A stretch of DNA of 64,000 nt, taken from NCBI GenBank assembly GCA_965221345.1, contig CBDCSD010000001.1:496001-560000 (forward strand). Direction: 5' to 3'. Below are positions 31,861 to 39,702 of the stretch, piece by piece. The position numbers were made by a program, and so were the translations under genes. A model generated the notes under the pieces. That model saw only the letters and a program-made list of their open reading frames with translations. It was not told the DNA's origin and searched no databases. Each line of letters opens with the position of its first letter. Position 1 is the first letter of the stretch. The stretch comes from Bin5 sp965221345 (GTDB lineage: Bacteria; Chloroflexota; Anaerolineae; Caldilineales; Caldilineaceae).

Positions 31861-32565
31861 CTACCACTCCCAGATGCCGGCGATCTCCTTCAACTTCTCA
31901 ACGTCAAGGATTCCAATGCGGCGGTAGCCCAATTCCACCAGATCCTGCCGTTTGAAATCCCGCAGGATCGCGCTGACCGTCTCCCGATATGTACCGAGTC
32001 GATCCGCGAGGACCTGATGGCTGACCCCCTGAATCACCTCTTCTCTGTCGTTGCACAGCTCAACCAAGAGAGCCGCCAATCGTTCCGGCAGCTTCTTGTA
32101 GGCCACATCTTCCAGCCTATCTTCTACCTGTAGAAGCCGTCTGCCGTAAGTCTGCAACATCCCCCATCCCAGAATTGGGTACTGAAGCGTCATGTTGCGC
32201 GCCTCGGCAGCCGGAATTGACCAGACCACCACATCTGTGTCCGCTTCGGCAAAAACATTCGCCTCTTGCAGCCTGTTCAAAGCGCCCTCACCAAATATAG
32301 CTGCCGGCTCCAGCGATCCAATGACCAGCCGACGGCCTTCATGATTCGGGCAGACCAGGTTGATCTTGCCCTGCATGAGTACGAACATCTCTCTCTTCAG
32401 AGCAGCCGCATCGGCAATAACCTCATGCGGTCGGTATGAACGCATGCGCACATGCTTCCCGAACGAAGGATCGTCGTTGTGGAGATCCATCAATGTCTGC
32501 AAAAGTTCGGGTTTTCGGCCCAGGACATCGTCGGCAACAGTGTGTCGATATGAATTATCCAACAT
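31861..32565 (-). CDS. Crp/Fnr-family transcriptional regulator
   Basis: A 234-residue protein. A cyclic-nucleotide-binding-like beta-roll (EMFVLMQGKINLVCPNHEGRRLVIGSLEPAAIFGEGAL) is followed by the long dimerisation helix and a C-terminal winged helix with recognition region VSHQVLADRLGTYRETVSAILRDFKRQDLVELG, the standard Crp pattern. There is no N-terminal cysteine cluster, so an Fe-S oxygen sensor of Fnr type is unlikely. The phosphate-binding cassette of true cAMP receptors (RSA) is not seen, so the ligand is unknown. A palindrome ~95 bp upstream may be its operator. The ATG at 32565 follows AAGGATG. Confidence 0.85.
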   Translation of the reverse strand: MLDNSYRHTVADDVLGRKPELLQTLMDLHNDDPSFGKHVRMRSYRPHEVIADAAALKREMFVLMQGKINLVCPNHEGRRLVIGSLEPAAIFGEGALNRLQEANVFAEADTDVVVWSIPAAEARNMTLQYPILGWGMLQTYGRRLLQVEDRLEDVAYKKLPERLAALLVELCNDREEVIQGVSHQVLADRLGTYRETVSAILRDFKRQDLVELGYRRIGILDVEKLKEIAGIWEW

Positions 32566-32658
32566 ATATCACATCCTTTCTGGCTGCTCCGCAGAACCAC
32601 TCCCATACGCCTGGCGCCAGCTAAAGCGGAATCTATCGATGCCTCCGCCGGTGAAAAG

Positions 32659-32682
32659 GCACAAGTTAAAGTTATCTTGTGC
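32659..32682. promoter_or_regulatory. Palindrome upstream of the Crp/Fnr-type gene
   Basis: GCACAAG (32659-32665), 10 bases, CTTGTGC (32676-32682): a perfect 7+10+7 inverted repeat about 95 bp before the regulator start. A second GTGC follows 11 bases on. Size and symmetry fit an operator for a dimeric Crp-like protein, possibly autoregulation. Confidence 0.4.
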
Positions 32683-33541
32683 AATTCATGTGCCATGAAA
32701 GCACAAATTCCCCAAAATGCTCCCAATCGTCTCCATAAACCGTTCTGAAACTGTACGCTGTTTGAAGTATAGCAGTTTTCGGCAACAATTTCCATGCCTT
32801 TTGTCCATATAGGATCTTTATCAACCGCGCGTAAGACTCTGCCTTCTCGATCAAGAATAGCATAGGAAAGTTACATTTCTGTTGCAAAAAAGTTAGCGTT
32901 CCATAACCTTTTGGAGGACTCTCGCCAAAAGGCGCTTCCCATAATGGGCCCCACGCTCCCCTCCACATCTGCCAGCACACCCTCTGACCACAGCGCAGAC
33001 CGGAACCAGAATCCTGCCGCCCGCCGAACGGCTTTCCTGGAGCGTCGGGATTTTCGATCGCCCGCCACCACTGCAGCGGAAGCAAACCACTGAGAAAAAA
33101 TCTGGCTGGGCAACTGCCCCGCGCCCCTGCCTTCCACGCCCTCCCGCTCTGGGATGCAACCCAACCTGCACACCCTTTGACAAGCCAGGCAATATATACC
33201 TGAAAAAATCTCGTTCTACTGTCACGGCGTACCCAAGCGCGCCCGTGCACCTACTCCTACTACTATCACCCCAAAGTCCGCCGCAAACGCTACCAAAATA
33301 GAGCAATTGTGGACTAATACGTGTTATGCTACACTGAATTTCTATAGACAACCGCTAGACTACTGAAAGTGGCTGGTCAATTTCCGTTGCTCTCGACATC
33401 AGGTCGAAAGCACAGCGTTGACTCTTTTTTGACGCTAAAATCCCTCGTAACCTGACCCGTACAGACCGAATTTGGGTCGATCGGGTCGAGGAATGGTTAT
33501 TTGCATTCATTCTACTCTAATCACGTGACGAGAGAAGCTTA
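32683..33541. other. Long intergenic region between the Crp-type gene and the SH3-repeat gene
   Basis: About 860 bp between divergent genes. Minus-strand ORFs at 32672-33351 overlap one another in different frames, have biased tryptophan/arginine content and no recognisable domain, so none was called. Promoters for both flanking genes should lie here but no clear -35/-10 pair was found. No RNA gene was recognised. Confidence 0.35.
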
Positions 33542-35368
33542 ATGGCAGGAATTGTGAAAAGAGTCGCCGCGGTTCTCGTAAGTATTGTCTGGCTCAGTCT
33601 GATTCTTGTATTGTTGGCCGGTTTTTTCTTGCCCAATCTTCACGAGCTCCTGCCAACACAAGTGAGGGTGTTTACTGATCCGGAGGCGCTGCAGGAACGG
33701 TGGGAAAGCTTAACCGACTCATTGGTAACGGGAATCGGCTTTCGGCCCCCTGCTGAGCTCGAGGCCACAGAGACGCCCACGCCAGATCCCGTACTATCTA
33801 CTTCGCCGACGGCTACCCCTGTACCCGAGACGCCCACAGCCGCGCCGCCAATTGCGGAGTCCGCGACACCGGCTACCCCCCCGTCTATGAGTTCCGACGG
33901 TGATGACAAGCCCCCCGAAATCGAAACATCCGTCTCGATTTCGGTGTCAGAAGCTGGGCAAGCCGACCTGCGCTCTGCTCCCAGTGAGGACGCAGACGTC
34001 ATCGGGCTCGTCGCCGCAGGAGGAACGATTATCGTCAACGGCCGCGATACCACCGGGCGCTGGTATCGCTTGGAAGACGGCACTTGGATCGACGCCGATG
34101 ACTTGGCTGATGCCCCGCAGGATCAGGTCCCTGTTGTGATGGTGGAGACCCAGCAACCCCCACCATCACCCGGCGAGTCGCCGACATCCGAAACACCTCC
34201 AACCCCACCATCGACGCAACTCGTGGCTGTCAACGCCGACGCCAATCTGCGTTCCGGCCCTGGTATCGAATACGACCGCGTGGACGGTGTCAATTTCGGC
34301 GAAGAAGTGTCTATCGTCGGCATATCCGCCGACGGTGAATGGTACTTGCTCGAAAGCGGCGTTTGGCTCTTTGCTGCCCTCGCCGTTGAAGCCGTTGACG
34401 TACCGGTTGTCACTGAGGACACTGATTCAGATCTGCTGACTACTACCGAGACCGGGCAACCCGAAACCGAGCAGCCGGAAACCGAGCAACCTGACACGGG
34501 CAACGAGCAGACGGAGGCAGGGACAGAGCAAACAGAAACAGAACAGACCGAGACAGAGACCGACGCTGAACAGCCGCAACCGGTTGTCAATGCCCCGCTT
34601 GGCGCCAATCTGCGCGCCGGGTCGGGAGTCGAATTTGACCGTGTCGACGGCGTCGAGCAAGGTCAGGTATTGACAATTGTGGCACAGGATACCGGTGGAG
34701 CGTGGTTGAAACTTGAAGATGGATCCTGGATCTTCGCCGCCTTAGTGGACAATGTGCCCGCAGATCTGCCCGTAGAATCGGGAGAAGCCACCGAAGCCGA
34801 GACTGATGATTCCGGCGCCGATGAAGAGACCTCTGACGAGACACCCCCACCAGCCGACGAAGCTGAACAGGATGCTGACGATACCGACAGTACACAGCCT
34901 CCGGACTCGTCTGACGATGAGCAGGACGAGCAGACGGGCGACGACGAGCAGGATACACAGACAGGCGACGACGAGCAGGATGAGCAGACGGGTGAAGACG
35001 AGCAGGATACACAGACGGGCGACGACGAGCAGAATGAGCAGACGGGTGAAGACGAGCAGGATACGCAGGACGAGGTCGAGCCGATTGTATTGGCAACCGT
35101 AAACACCGATGCCAATTTGCGCAACGGCCCCGGTCTCGAAGCAACGATTGTCGACTCGGCCCCCGTCGGCACGCAAGTAACAGTTGTCGGTCGGTCCGAC
35201 GATGACCAATGGTTAGAAATTGACAATGGTTTCTGGATTTTCGCTAACCTCGTGGACATCCTCCCCGCAGAGGAAGAAGAGGACGCCGATGACGATACCG
35301 GAACAGACGATACCGACGAGGGGCAGGTAACCCATCCGCAGGTGATAGCCTCTGACTTATATGTGTGA
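33542..35368 (+). CDS. Membrane-anchored protein with four bacterial SH3 domains
   Basis: A 608-residue protein. One N-terminal transmembrane helix (VLVSIVWLSLILVLLAGFFL) leaves the rest outside. A Pro/Thr linker is followed by four SH3b (SH3_3) domains, each with the pattern ANLRSGPG...VG...V...G.WY.LE.G.W. (starting near residues ~135, ~228, ~347 and ~515). Between domains 3 and 4 is a very acidic Glu/Asp/Gln linker with a perfect-phase 9-residue repeat. SH3b domains bind peptidoglycan peptides or surface ligands, so a wall-associated role is likely. No enzyme domain is present. The ATG at 33542 follows GAGAGAAG. Confidence 0.8.
   Translation: MAGIVKRVAAVLVSIVWLSLILVLLAGFFLPNLHELLPTQVRVFTDPEALQERWESLTDSLVTGIGFRPPAELEATETPTPDPVLSTSPTATPVPETPTAAPPIAESATPATPPSMSSDGDDKPPEIETSVSISVSEAGQADLRSAPSEDADVIGLVAAGGTIIVNGRDTTGRWYRLEDGTWIDADDLADAPQDQVPVVMVETQQPPPSPGESPTSETPPTPPSTQLVAVNADANLRSGPGIEYDRVDGVNFGEEVSIVGISADGEWYLLESGVWLFAALAVEAVDVPVVTEDTDSDLLTTTETGQPETEQPETEQPDTGNEQTEAGTEQTETEQTETETDAEQPQPVVNAPLGANLRAGSGVEFDRVDGVEQGQVLTIVAQDTGGAWLKLEDGSWIFAALVDNVPADLPVESGEATEAETDDSGADEETSDETPPPADEAEQDADDTDSTQPPDSSDDEQDEQTGDDEQDTQTGDDEQDEQTGEDEQDTQTGDDEQNEQTGEDEQDTQDEVEPIVLATVNTDANLRNGPGLEATIVDSAPVGTQVTVVGRSDDDQWLEIDNGFWIFANLVDILPAEEEEDADDDTGTDDTDEGQVTHPQVIASDLYV
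34913..35074 (+). repeat. 27-bp minisatellite inside the SH3-repeat gene
   Basis: Six in-frame 27-bp units encode variants of DDEQDEQTG, in an alternating pattern (E then T at position 6) that implies a 54-bp higher-order unit. It extends the acidic linker, and copy number may vary between strains. Confidence 0.9.
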
Positions 35369-35554
35369 ATGAGGATGACAGAAATCATCTGAACTGCAGT
35401 CGCAACAATCGTTTTTGCAGCTACTCAGCGCCGTACCGCCCATCTTGGGTTTCGGACATCTGTCGGGAACCAAATTGGCCGTGCGGCGTAACTATTTATA
35501 AACAGTGCAAATGAATCGGTATGCGCGCGCAAATATGGACACGGAGAGAACTTG

Positions 35555-36829
35555 ATGCGTATTCTGCTCTACACTGGCAAAGGCGGGGTCGGAAAGACCA
35601 GTGTCAGCGCGGCCTGCGCGCTGCGTTGCGCCCAACTGGGCTACCGAACCGTCGTCCTCAGCACCGACTCCGCCCACAGCCTCGGCGATAGTTTCGACAC
35701 CCCCATCGGCAGTGAGTTGGTGGAACTGGCGCCCAATCTGTGGGGGCAGGAGATCGACCTGCTCCATCAGATGAATAAGTACTGGGGGCGGGTGCAGGAT
35801 TATCTGAATGTACTCTTCGCCTGGCGCGGGATGGATTCGCTGGTCGCTGAAGAGACGTCGGTGCTGCCTGGGATGGTGGAACTCGCCAGCCTGATGCACA
35901 TTACACATCTGTCCGACAGCGGCGCGTATGACACCATTATCATTGACGCAGCGCCGACCGGGTCCACCTTGCAACTGCTCAGTTTTCCCGATGTCGCTCG
36001 CTGGTATATCGAGAAGATAATGCCCTTTGAGCGCCGAACATTGCAGATCGCACGGCCTATCATCTCCCGTATGAGCGATATCCCATTGCCGGATGACGAC
36101 CTGTTCGAGAGCGTCGAAGACCTGGTGGATGTGCTGGAGCGCACCAGCCTGCTTCTGAGCGATAGCGCCATCAGCAGTACGCGGTTGGTCATCAACCCGG
36201 AGAAGATGGTCATAAAGGAAGCGCAGCGCGCCTACGCCTACCTCAACCTCTATGGATACGCGGTCGATTCCGTTGTCTGCAATCGAGTCTTCCCGCAGGA
36301 ACTGAAAGAAGCCTACTTCAGGGGTTGGATCGAAGCGCAACAGCGTAATCTGGCCTTCGTCGAAGAAGCATTCCACCCGCTTCCGATCTCTCGAGTTCCC
36401 TTCTTCGAGGAGGAGGTGCTGGGCCAAAAGATGCTCCAACGGATGGCCGCGACAATCTTCGGCGATGTTCTGGAGCGCGGTGGGCAGGGTGACCCCACCC
36501 GCCTCTACTATCAGGGGGAACCGCAGAAAATCTTCGCCCGCAACGGCCACTACATACTCAGTATCGCCTTGCCTCTGGTGGCCAAGGAGGAGGTAAACCT
36601 GCACCGCAGTGTCGTGGACGAGTTGATCGTCCGCATCGGCAACTGGAAGCGCAATATCGCCCTGCCGATTGGCTTGGCGCGGCTGAAAATCGATGGCGCA
36701 AAGTACGAAGGCGACCGGCTGAATATCCTGTTCCGCAAGGAGGAGGGCGGTACCGATGATGCACTCGAGTCGTTGCAGCGCAGCCCCTGGGCGCAGCTGA
36801 AAGCCCGCCTGCAAGGGGAGACTGTTTGA
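35555..36829 (+). CDS. ArsA/Get3-family ATPase with C-terminal Hsp20-like domain
   Basis: A 424-residue protein. Deviant Walker A GKGGVGKTS lies at residues ~8-16 with the signature lysine, switch I is DSAHSLGDSF, and switch II lies in IIIDAAPTGSTLQLL. The C-terminal ~80 residues (IALPIGLARLKIDGAKYEGDRLNILF) match the small alpha-crystallin-like domain found in bacterial ArsA-type ATPases. No arsenic genes (arsB, arsC, arsD) are nearby, so targeting or chaperone work of Get3 kind, or an unknown role, is more likely than arsenite export. The ATG at 35555 has GGAGAGAA upstream; the preceding TTG is in frame. Confidence 0.85.
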   Translation: MRILLYTGKGGVGKTSVSAACALRCAQLGYRTVVLSTDSAHSLGDSFDTPIGSELVELAPNLWGQEIDLLHQMNKYWGRVQDYLNVLFAWRGMDSLVAEETSVLPGMVELASLMHITHLSDSGAYDTIIIDAAPTGSTLQLLSFPDVARWYIEKIMPFERRTLQIARPIISRMSDIPLPDDDLFESVEDLVDVLERTSLLLSDSAISSTRLVINPEKMVIKEAQRAYAYLNLYGYAVDSVVCNRVFPQELKEAYFRGWIEAQQRNLAFVEEAFHPLPISRVPFFEEEVLGQKMLQRMAATIFGDVLERGGQGDPTRLYYQGEPQKIFARNGHYILSIALPLVAKEEVNLHRSVVDELIVRIGNWKRNIALPIGLARLKIDGAKYEGDRLNILFRKEEGGTDDALESLQRSPWAQLKARLQGETV

Positions 36830-36863
36830 GTGGCTCGTGGACAACCAAACCCACTATGCACGC

Positions 36864-38279
36864 TTACAGCCGTCTTAGCGCGGCGCGGGCAGCGTTGAAT
36901 CCACACATGCCGTGGACACCGCCCCCGGGTGGGGTGGAGGAAGAACAGAGGTAAAGGCCGGGAACCGGTGTGCTGTAAGGGGGAAACCGCAGCAAGGGCC
37001 GCGTCCAGAGTTGGCGCAGATCCTGTACCCCGCTGTTGATGTCGCCGCCGACATAGTTGGGGTTGTACCGTTCGTAGTCGGCGTTGTTGATCACGGCGCG
37101 CGCCAGAACTGTGTCCTGAAAGCCGGGGGCGAATCGTTCGATCTGCGCATCGATGGCTGCCGTCATATCGGTGGTCGAGGCATGGGGCGTATGGCAGTAA
37201 GCCCACAGCGTGTGCTTGCCCGCCGGCGCCCGTGTCGTGTCAAATACGCTATGCTGCGCGACCAGCACATAGGGCTGGTTCGGTGTGCGCCCGCTGCTCG
37301 TCGCTTCTTCGGATGCGGCGATCTCCGCCAGTGTGCCTCCCAAATGGATCGTGCCGGCACGGCGGCATATCTGCGCCCGCCACGGCGCGGGCTCGCTCAA
37401 CGCGTAGTCCACCTTATGCACGCCCGGGCCATAACGAAATCTTTCCAATCTGCGCCGGTAGGCGGCCGGTAGCCGCGACCCCGCCAGCCGCAAAACCTGC
37501 CGAGGCGTCACATCCAACAGAACGGTCCGACTCGGCGGCAGTTCGTCCAGGGACTGCACCTGCCAGCCCGCCACGATATCCCCGCCCAGAGTACGCAGAT
37601 AGGCGCCCATCGCGTCGGTAATGGCCTGCGCCCCGCCGCGGGGGAAGGGCCACCCAACTGCGTGGGCCAGAATCCCCAGCAACATCCCGAAGGCGGAAGT
37701 AAACGGTTGGCGAAAATCGAGAAAGGAGTGGGCGGCAAGCCCGGCGAACAGAGCCCTCGCGCGTTCTTCACGAAAATACAAGCGCGATAGCAGGTGGGCG
37801 GGCATCGCCGCGGAAAGGCCGAAACGAATCAGCGCCGGCAAATGGACGCCCACAGGATGCGGCCCCAGCACCGTCGGCGCCAGCTTGTCCCAGTCAGCCG
37901 CCGACGGGCCAATCAGCCGCGTCCAGCTCTGGCCGTCCCCGCCAATCGACGACGCCGTCTCCGCCAACGAACGATAAAGCCCGACCGCCGTGCCATCATC
38001 CAACGGGTGCGCCGCCGCAATGTCCGGCTGAATCCACTCGACGCCGAAACGCTCCAGCGGCACAGTGCGCAGAAAGGGCGAGCCAAGCACCAGGGGATGG
38101 ACCGCGGCGCATATGTCGTGTCGGAATCCCGGCAGCGTAAGTTCGGCCGTACGGTTCCCCCCACCGATCGTGCCCTTGCCTTCAATTACGAGGACCGAGT
38201 GGCCGGCGCGAGCGAAAGTAATGGCTGCCGCCAACCCATTGGGCCCGGCGCCCACAACGACGGCATCATACCTTGGCAT
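36864..38279 (-). CDS. FAD-dependent phytoene dehydrogenase-related oxidoreductase
   Basis: A 471-residue CrtI-like amine-oxidase-fold protein. The N-terminal dinucleotide motif VVVGAGPNGLAAAITFARAGHSVLVIEGKGTIGGGNRT binds FAD. A C-terminal FAD motif is present (GLYLCSSSTPPGGGVHGMCGFNAARAAL). The conserved PFPRGGAQAITDAMGAYLRTLGG sits mid-protein. Related proteins are common next to unrelated genes and are usually annotated as NAD(P)/FAD-dependent oxidoreductases; no carotenoid genes are nearby, so the substrate is unknown. It is convergent with the ArsA gene, with 34 bp between stops. Confidence 0.85.
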   Translation of the reverse strand: MPRYDAVVVGAGPNGLAAAITFARAGHSVLVIEGKGTIGGGNRTAELTLPGFRHDICAAVHPLVLGSPFLRTVPLERFGVEWIQPDIAAAHPLDDGTAVGLYRSLAETASSIGGDGQSWTRLIGPSAADWDKLAPTVLGPHPVGVHLPALIRFGLSAAMPAHLLSRLYFREERARALFAGLAAHSFLDFRQPFTSAFGMLLGILAHAVGWPFPRGGAQAITDAMGAYLRTLGGDIVAGWQVQSLDELPPSRTVLLDVTPRQVLRLAGSRLPAAYRRRLERFRYGPGVHKVDYALSEPAPWRAQICRRAGTIHLGGTLAEIAASEEATSSGRTPNQPYVLVAQHSVFDTTRAPAGKHTLWAYCHTPHASTTDMTAAIDAQIERFAPGFQDTVLARAVINNADYERYNPNYVGGDINSGVQDLRQLWTRPLLRFPPYSTPVPGLYLCSSSTPPGGGVHGMCGFNAARAALRRL

Positions 38280-38376
38280 AGGTCAGTCTGTGCGCCAGTG
38301 TAGTAAAGGCAGCTTGGAGAGTTGCCATACCTCTTCCGAAGAGGCCAGTGACTTTGGGAGAATCGACGGAGTTCTA

Positions 38377-38802
38377 TCAGTCCAACTGGGGTGGATGCCA
38401 ACCCGCCAGTATCCAATGCCTTCTGGCGGGAAGAACATATTCGTTGTTCATGTGAAGAGCCTCTACCGTTGCATTTCCAATGGCGGCGATTCCCAGAATA
38501 CGTAGTCCGGCCTCACCCCATGCAAAGTGGCTGCTCCACACATCCGTGCGTGGATGAAAGAGACGAACTTCCTCGTGAGTTTCAGAATCGAAGGCGTGGG
38601 TCTGTTTTCCTTTGTAGCTATTGCACCAAGCACAGGCGTAGCAAAGATTATCGAGAGTGACAGCCCCGCCTTTGCTGCGCGGCCAGATGTGTTCGATATG
38701 CATCTGCGCTCCGCTGATTCTCTGCGAGGTCCGGCAATATTCACAGCGGAACTGAGCACGCCGCGCAACGTGAACTCGCAATGAAGAGGAGACAGACGCC
38801 AT
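38377..38802 (-). CDS. HNH endonuclease
   Basis: A 141-residue protein with a complete HNH site: CEYC near residue 20, MHIEHIWPRSKGGAVTLDNL (first His-His, then the Asn), and CAWCNSYKG with the second Cys pair binding structural zinc. The tail EEVRLFHPRTDVWSSHFAW is seen in many stand-alone HNH proteins. It would cleave DNA; no intron, phage or restriction context is present. It starts 9 bp after the stop of the 136-residue gene upstream and lacks a strong ribosome site, so translation is probably coupled to that gene. Confidence 0.85.
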   Translation of the reverse strand: MASVSSSLRVHVARRAQFRCEYCRTSQRISGAQMHIEHIWPRSKGGAVTLDNLCYACAWCNSYKGKQTHAFDSETHEEVRLFHPRTDVWSSHFAWGEAGLRILGIAAIGNATVEALHMNNEYVLPARRHWILAGWHPPQLD

Positions 38803-38811
38803 CTGTTCTGG

Positions 38812-39222
38812 TTAATCAGTCATCTCTAGAGCAGCCAGAAGCGGCTGACCGCTACGCAAACTCAATAACGCATAGGCGCGTGCCTTCCGAAGCATAGCCT
38901 TTCCGTAACTTTCCCGCAGTTCCTGCAAGCGCACCTGTTCTTGTGGGAAAAGGGGGCGCTGCTGCACGTCAAGAAGAGCTTGCAACTCTCTCTGTTCTGC
39001 GGATGCCATTTCGCCCTTCGCAATTTGCCAAAGTGATTCTTCTTCGAAAAAAGTCATCTGCAGCAGTTCACTGCGTACCGAGTCAGGGACATCATGCACA
39101 TCGGGTAAGCCGACCGCCAATGCCCCTACCAATATATCCTCTAAAGGGCGATTCAGCGCCTGGGCTGCTTCGTGGGCGCGTGTGAGCAGAGAATCAGAGA
39201 CTTCAAAGGTTAGAGTCGCCAT
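38812..39222 (-). CDS. Small protein coupled to HNH endonuclease; ribbon-helix-helix-like start
   Basis: A 136-residue acidic helical protein. The first ~40 residues (MATLTFEVSDSLLTRAHEAA, then RPLEDILVGAL) look like a ribbon-helix-helix strand and helices as in antitoxin-type DNA-binding proteins. The rest is rich in Gln/Glu/Leu helices with no known motif. It lies immediately upstream of the HNH gene in the same operon. A toxin-antitoxin-like or regulatory relation is possible, but a simple structural partnership is equally possible. Confidence 0.6.
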   Translation of the reverse strand: MATLTFEVSDSLLTRAHEAAQALNRPLEDILVGALAVGLPDVHDVPDSVRSELLQMTFFEEESLWQIAKGEMASAEQRELQALLDVQQRPLFPQEQVRLQELRESYGKAMLRKARAYALLSLRSGQPLLAALEMTD

Positions 39223-39309
39223 CCATACTTGTCCTTGTCTCAGACGTGTAGCGCCTATAGTGTGATTCTAACATCGGTCTCTTCTCTCAACAATTCGCAT
39301 TGCGATTTT

Positions 39310-39624
39310 CTACCTCACCAGCCGCAGACGCTGCGGACTGCGGCCATCTACCCGCTCCAACACGCCCCGCGCCTCCAGATCGAGTTTGACCGACGTCACA
39401 TACCAGCCAACTGAACCATCGAAGATCTCGCCGATCAGCTGACCCACCGCGTCAGTCAATTCACTGAACGTAGCCCCCTGCTGCGCCTGCAGCGTCTCCT
39501 CAATTGCCTGTCGTACCATGTCATATTTGCGCTTATCGATATTGACGCCCTGCTTCCCAGCCGGGTGCAGAGTCATGATCTTTTCGGCCAATCTGTCCTC
39601 CGGGACGGCGGCGGTGTGAAACAT
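39310..39624 (-). CDS. DUF6958-like small protein
   Basis: A 104-residue protein. EKIMTLHPAGKQGVNIDKRKYDMVRQAI followed by a helical stretch and VGWYVTSVKLDLEARGVLER resembles the DUF6958 family as I remember it; the assignment was made by eye. The second half reads like a winged helix. No function is known. The gene stands alone between the HNH pair and the Rieske gene. Confidence 0.55.
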   Translation of the reverse strand: MFHTAAVPEDRLAEKIMTLHPAGKQGVNIDKRKYDMVRQAIEETLQAQQGATFSELTDAVGQLIGEIFDGSVGWYVTSVKLDLEARGVLERVDGRSPQRLRLVR

Positions 39625-39652
39625 GCAATTTCACTCGTACACAACGAGAAGT

Positions 39653-39686
39653 GAAGAGAGAGATGCTTTCTCTCTCTTCTTTTTTC
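39653..39686. terminator. Hairpin terminator downstream of the Rieske gene
   Basis: An 11-bp perfect stem GAAGAGAGAGA / TCTCTCTCTTC around a 5-base loop, with a T-run on the plus side. On the minus strand it lies just after the Rieske gene stop; there the stem is not followed by a T-run. Confidence 0.55.
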
Positions 39687-39702
39687 CGCCTTGCAGAGAG
39701 TC

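Noticed and set aside
32672..33351. Overlapping minus-strand ORFs upstream of the Crp-type gene
   Set aside because: Three frames are open together, composition is biased to Trp/Arg/Ser, and no motif or ribosome site supports any one.
34913..35074. CRISPR-like array
   Set aside because: The repeats are contiguous in-frame 27-bp coding units without spacers.
35492..36844. 450-codon minus-strand ORF opposite the ArsA-type gene
   Set aside because: Shadow of the Walker-motif-bearing plus-strand frame.
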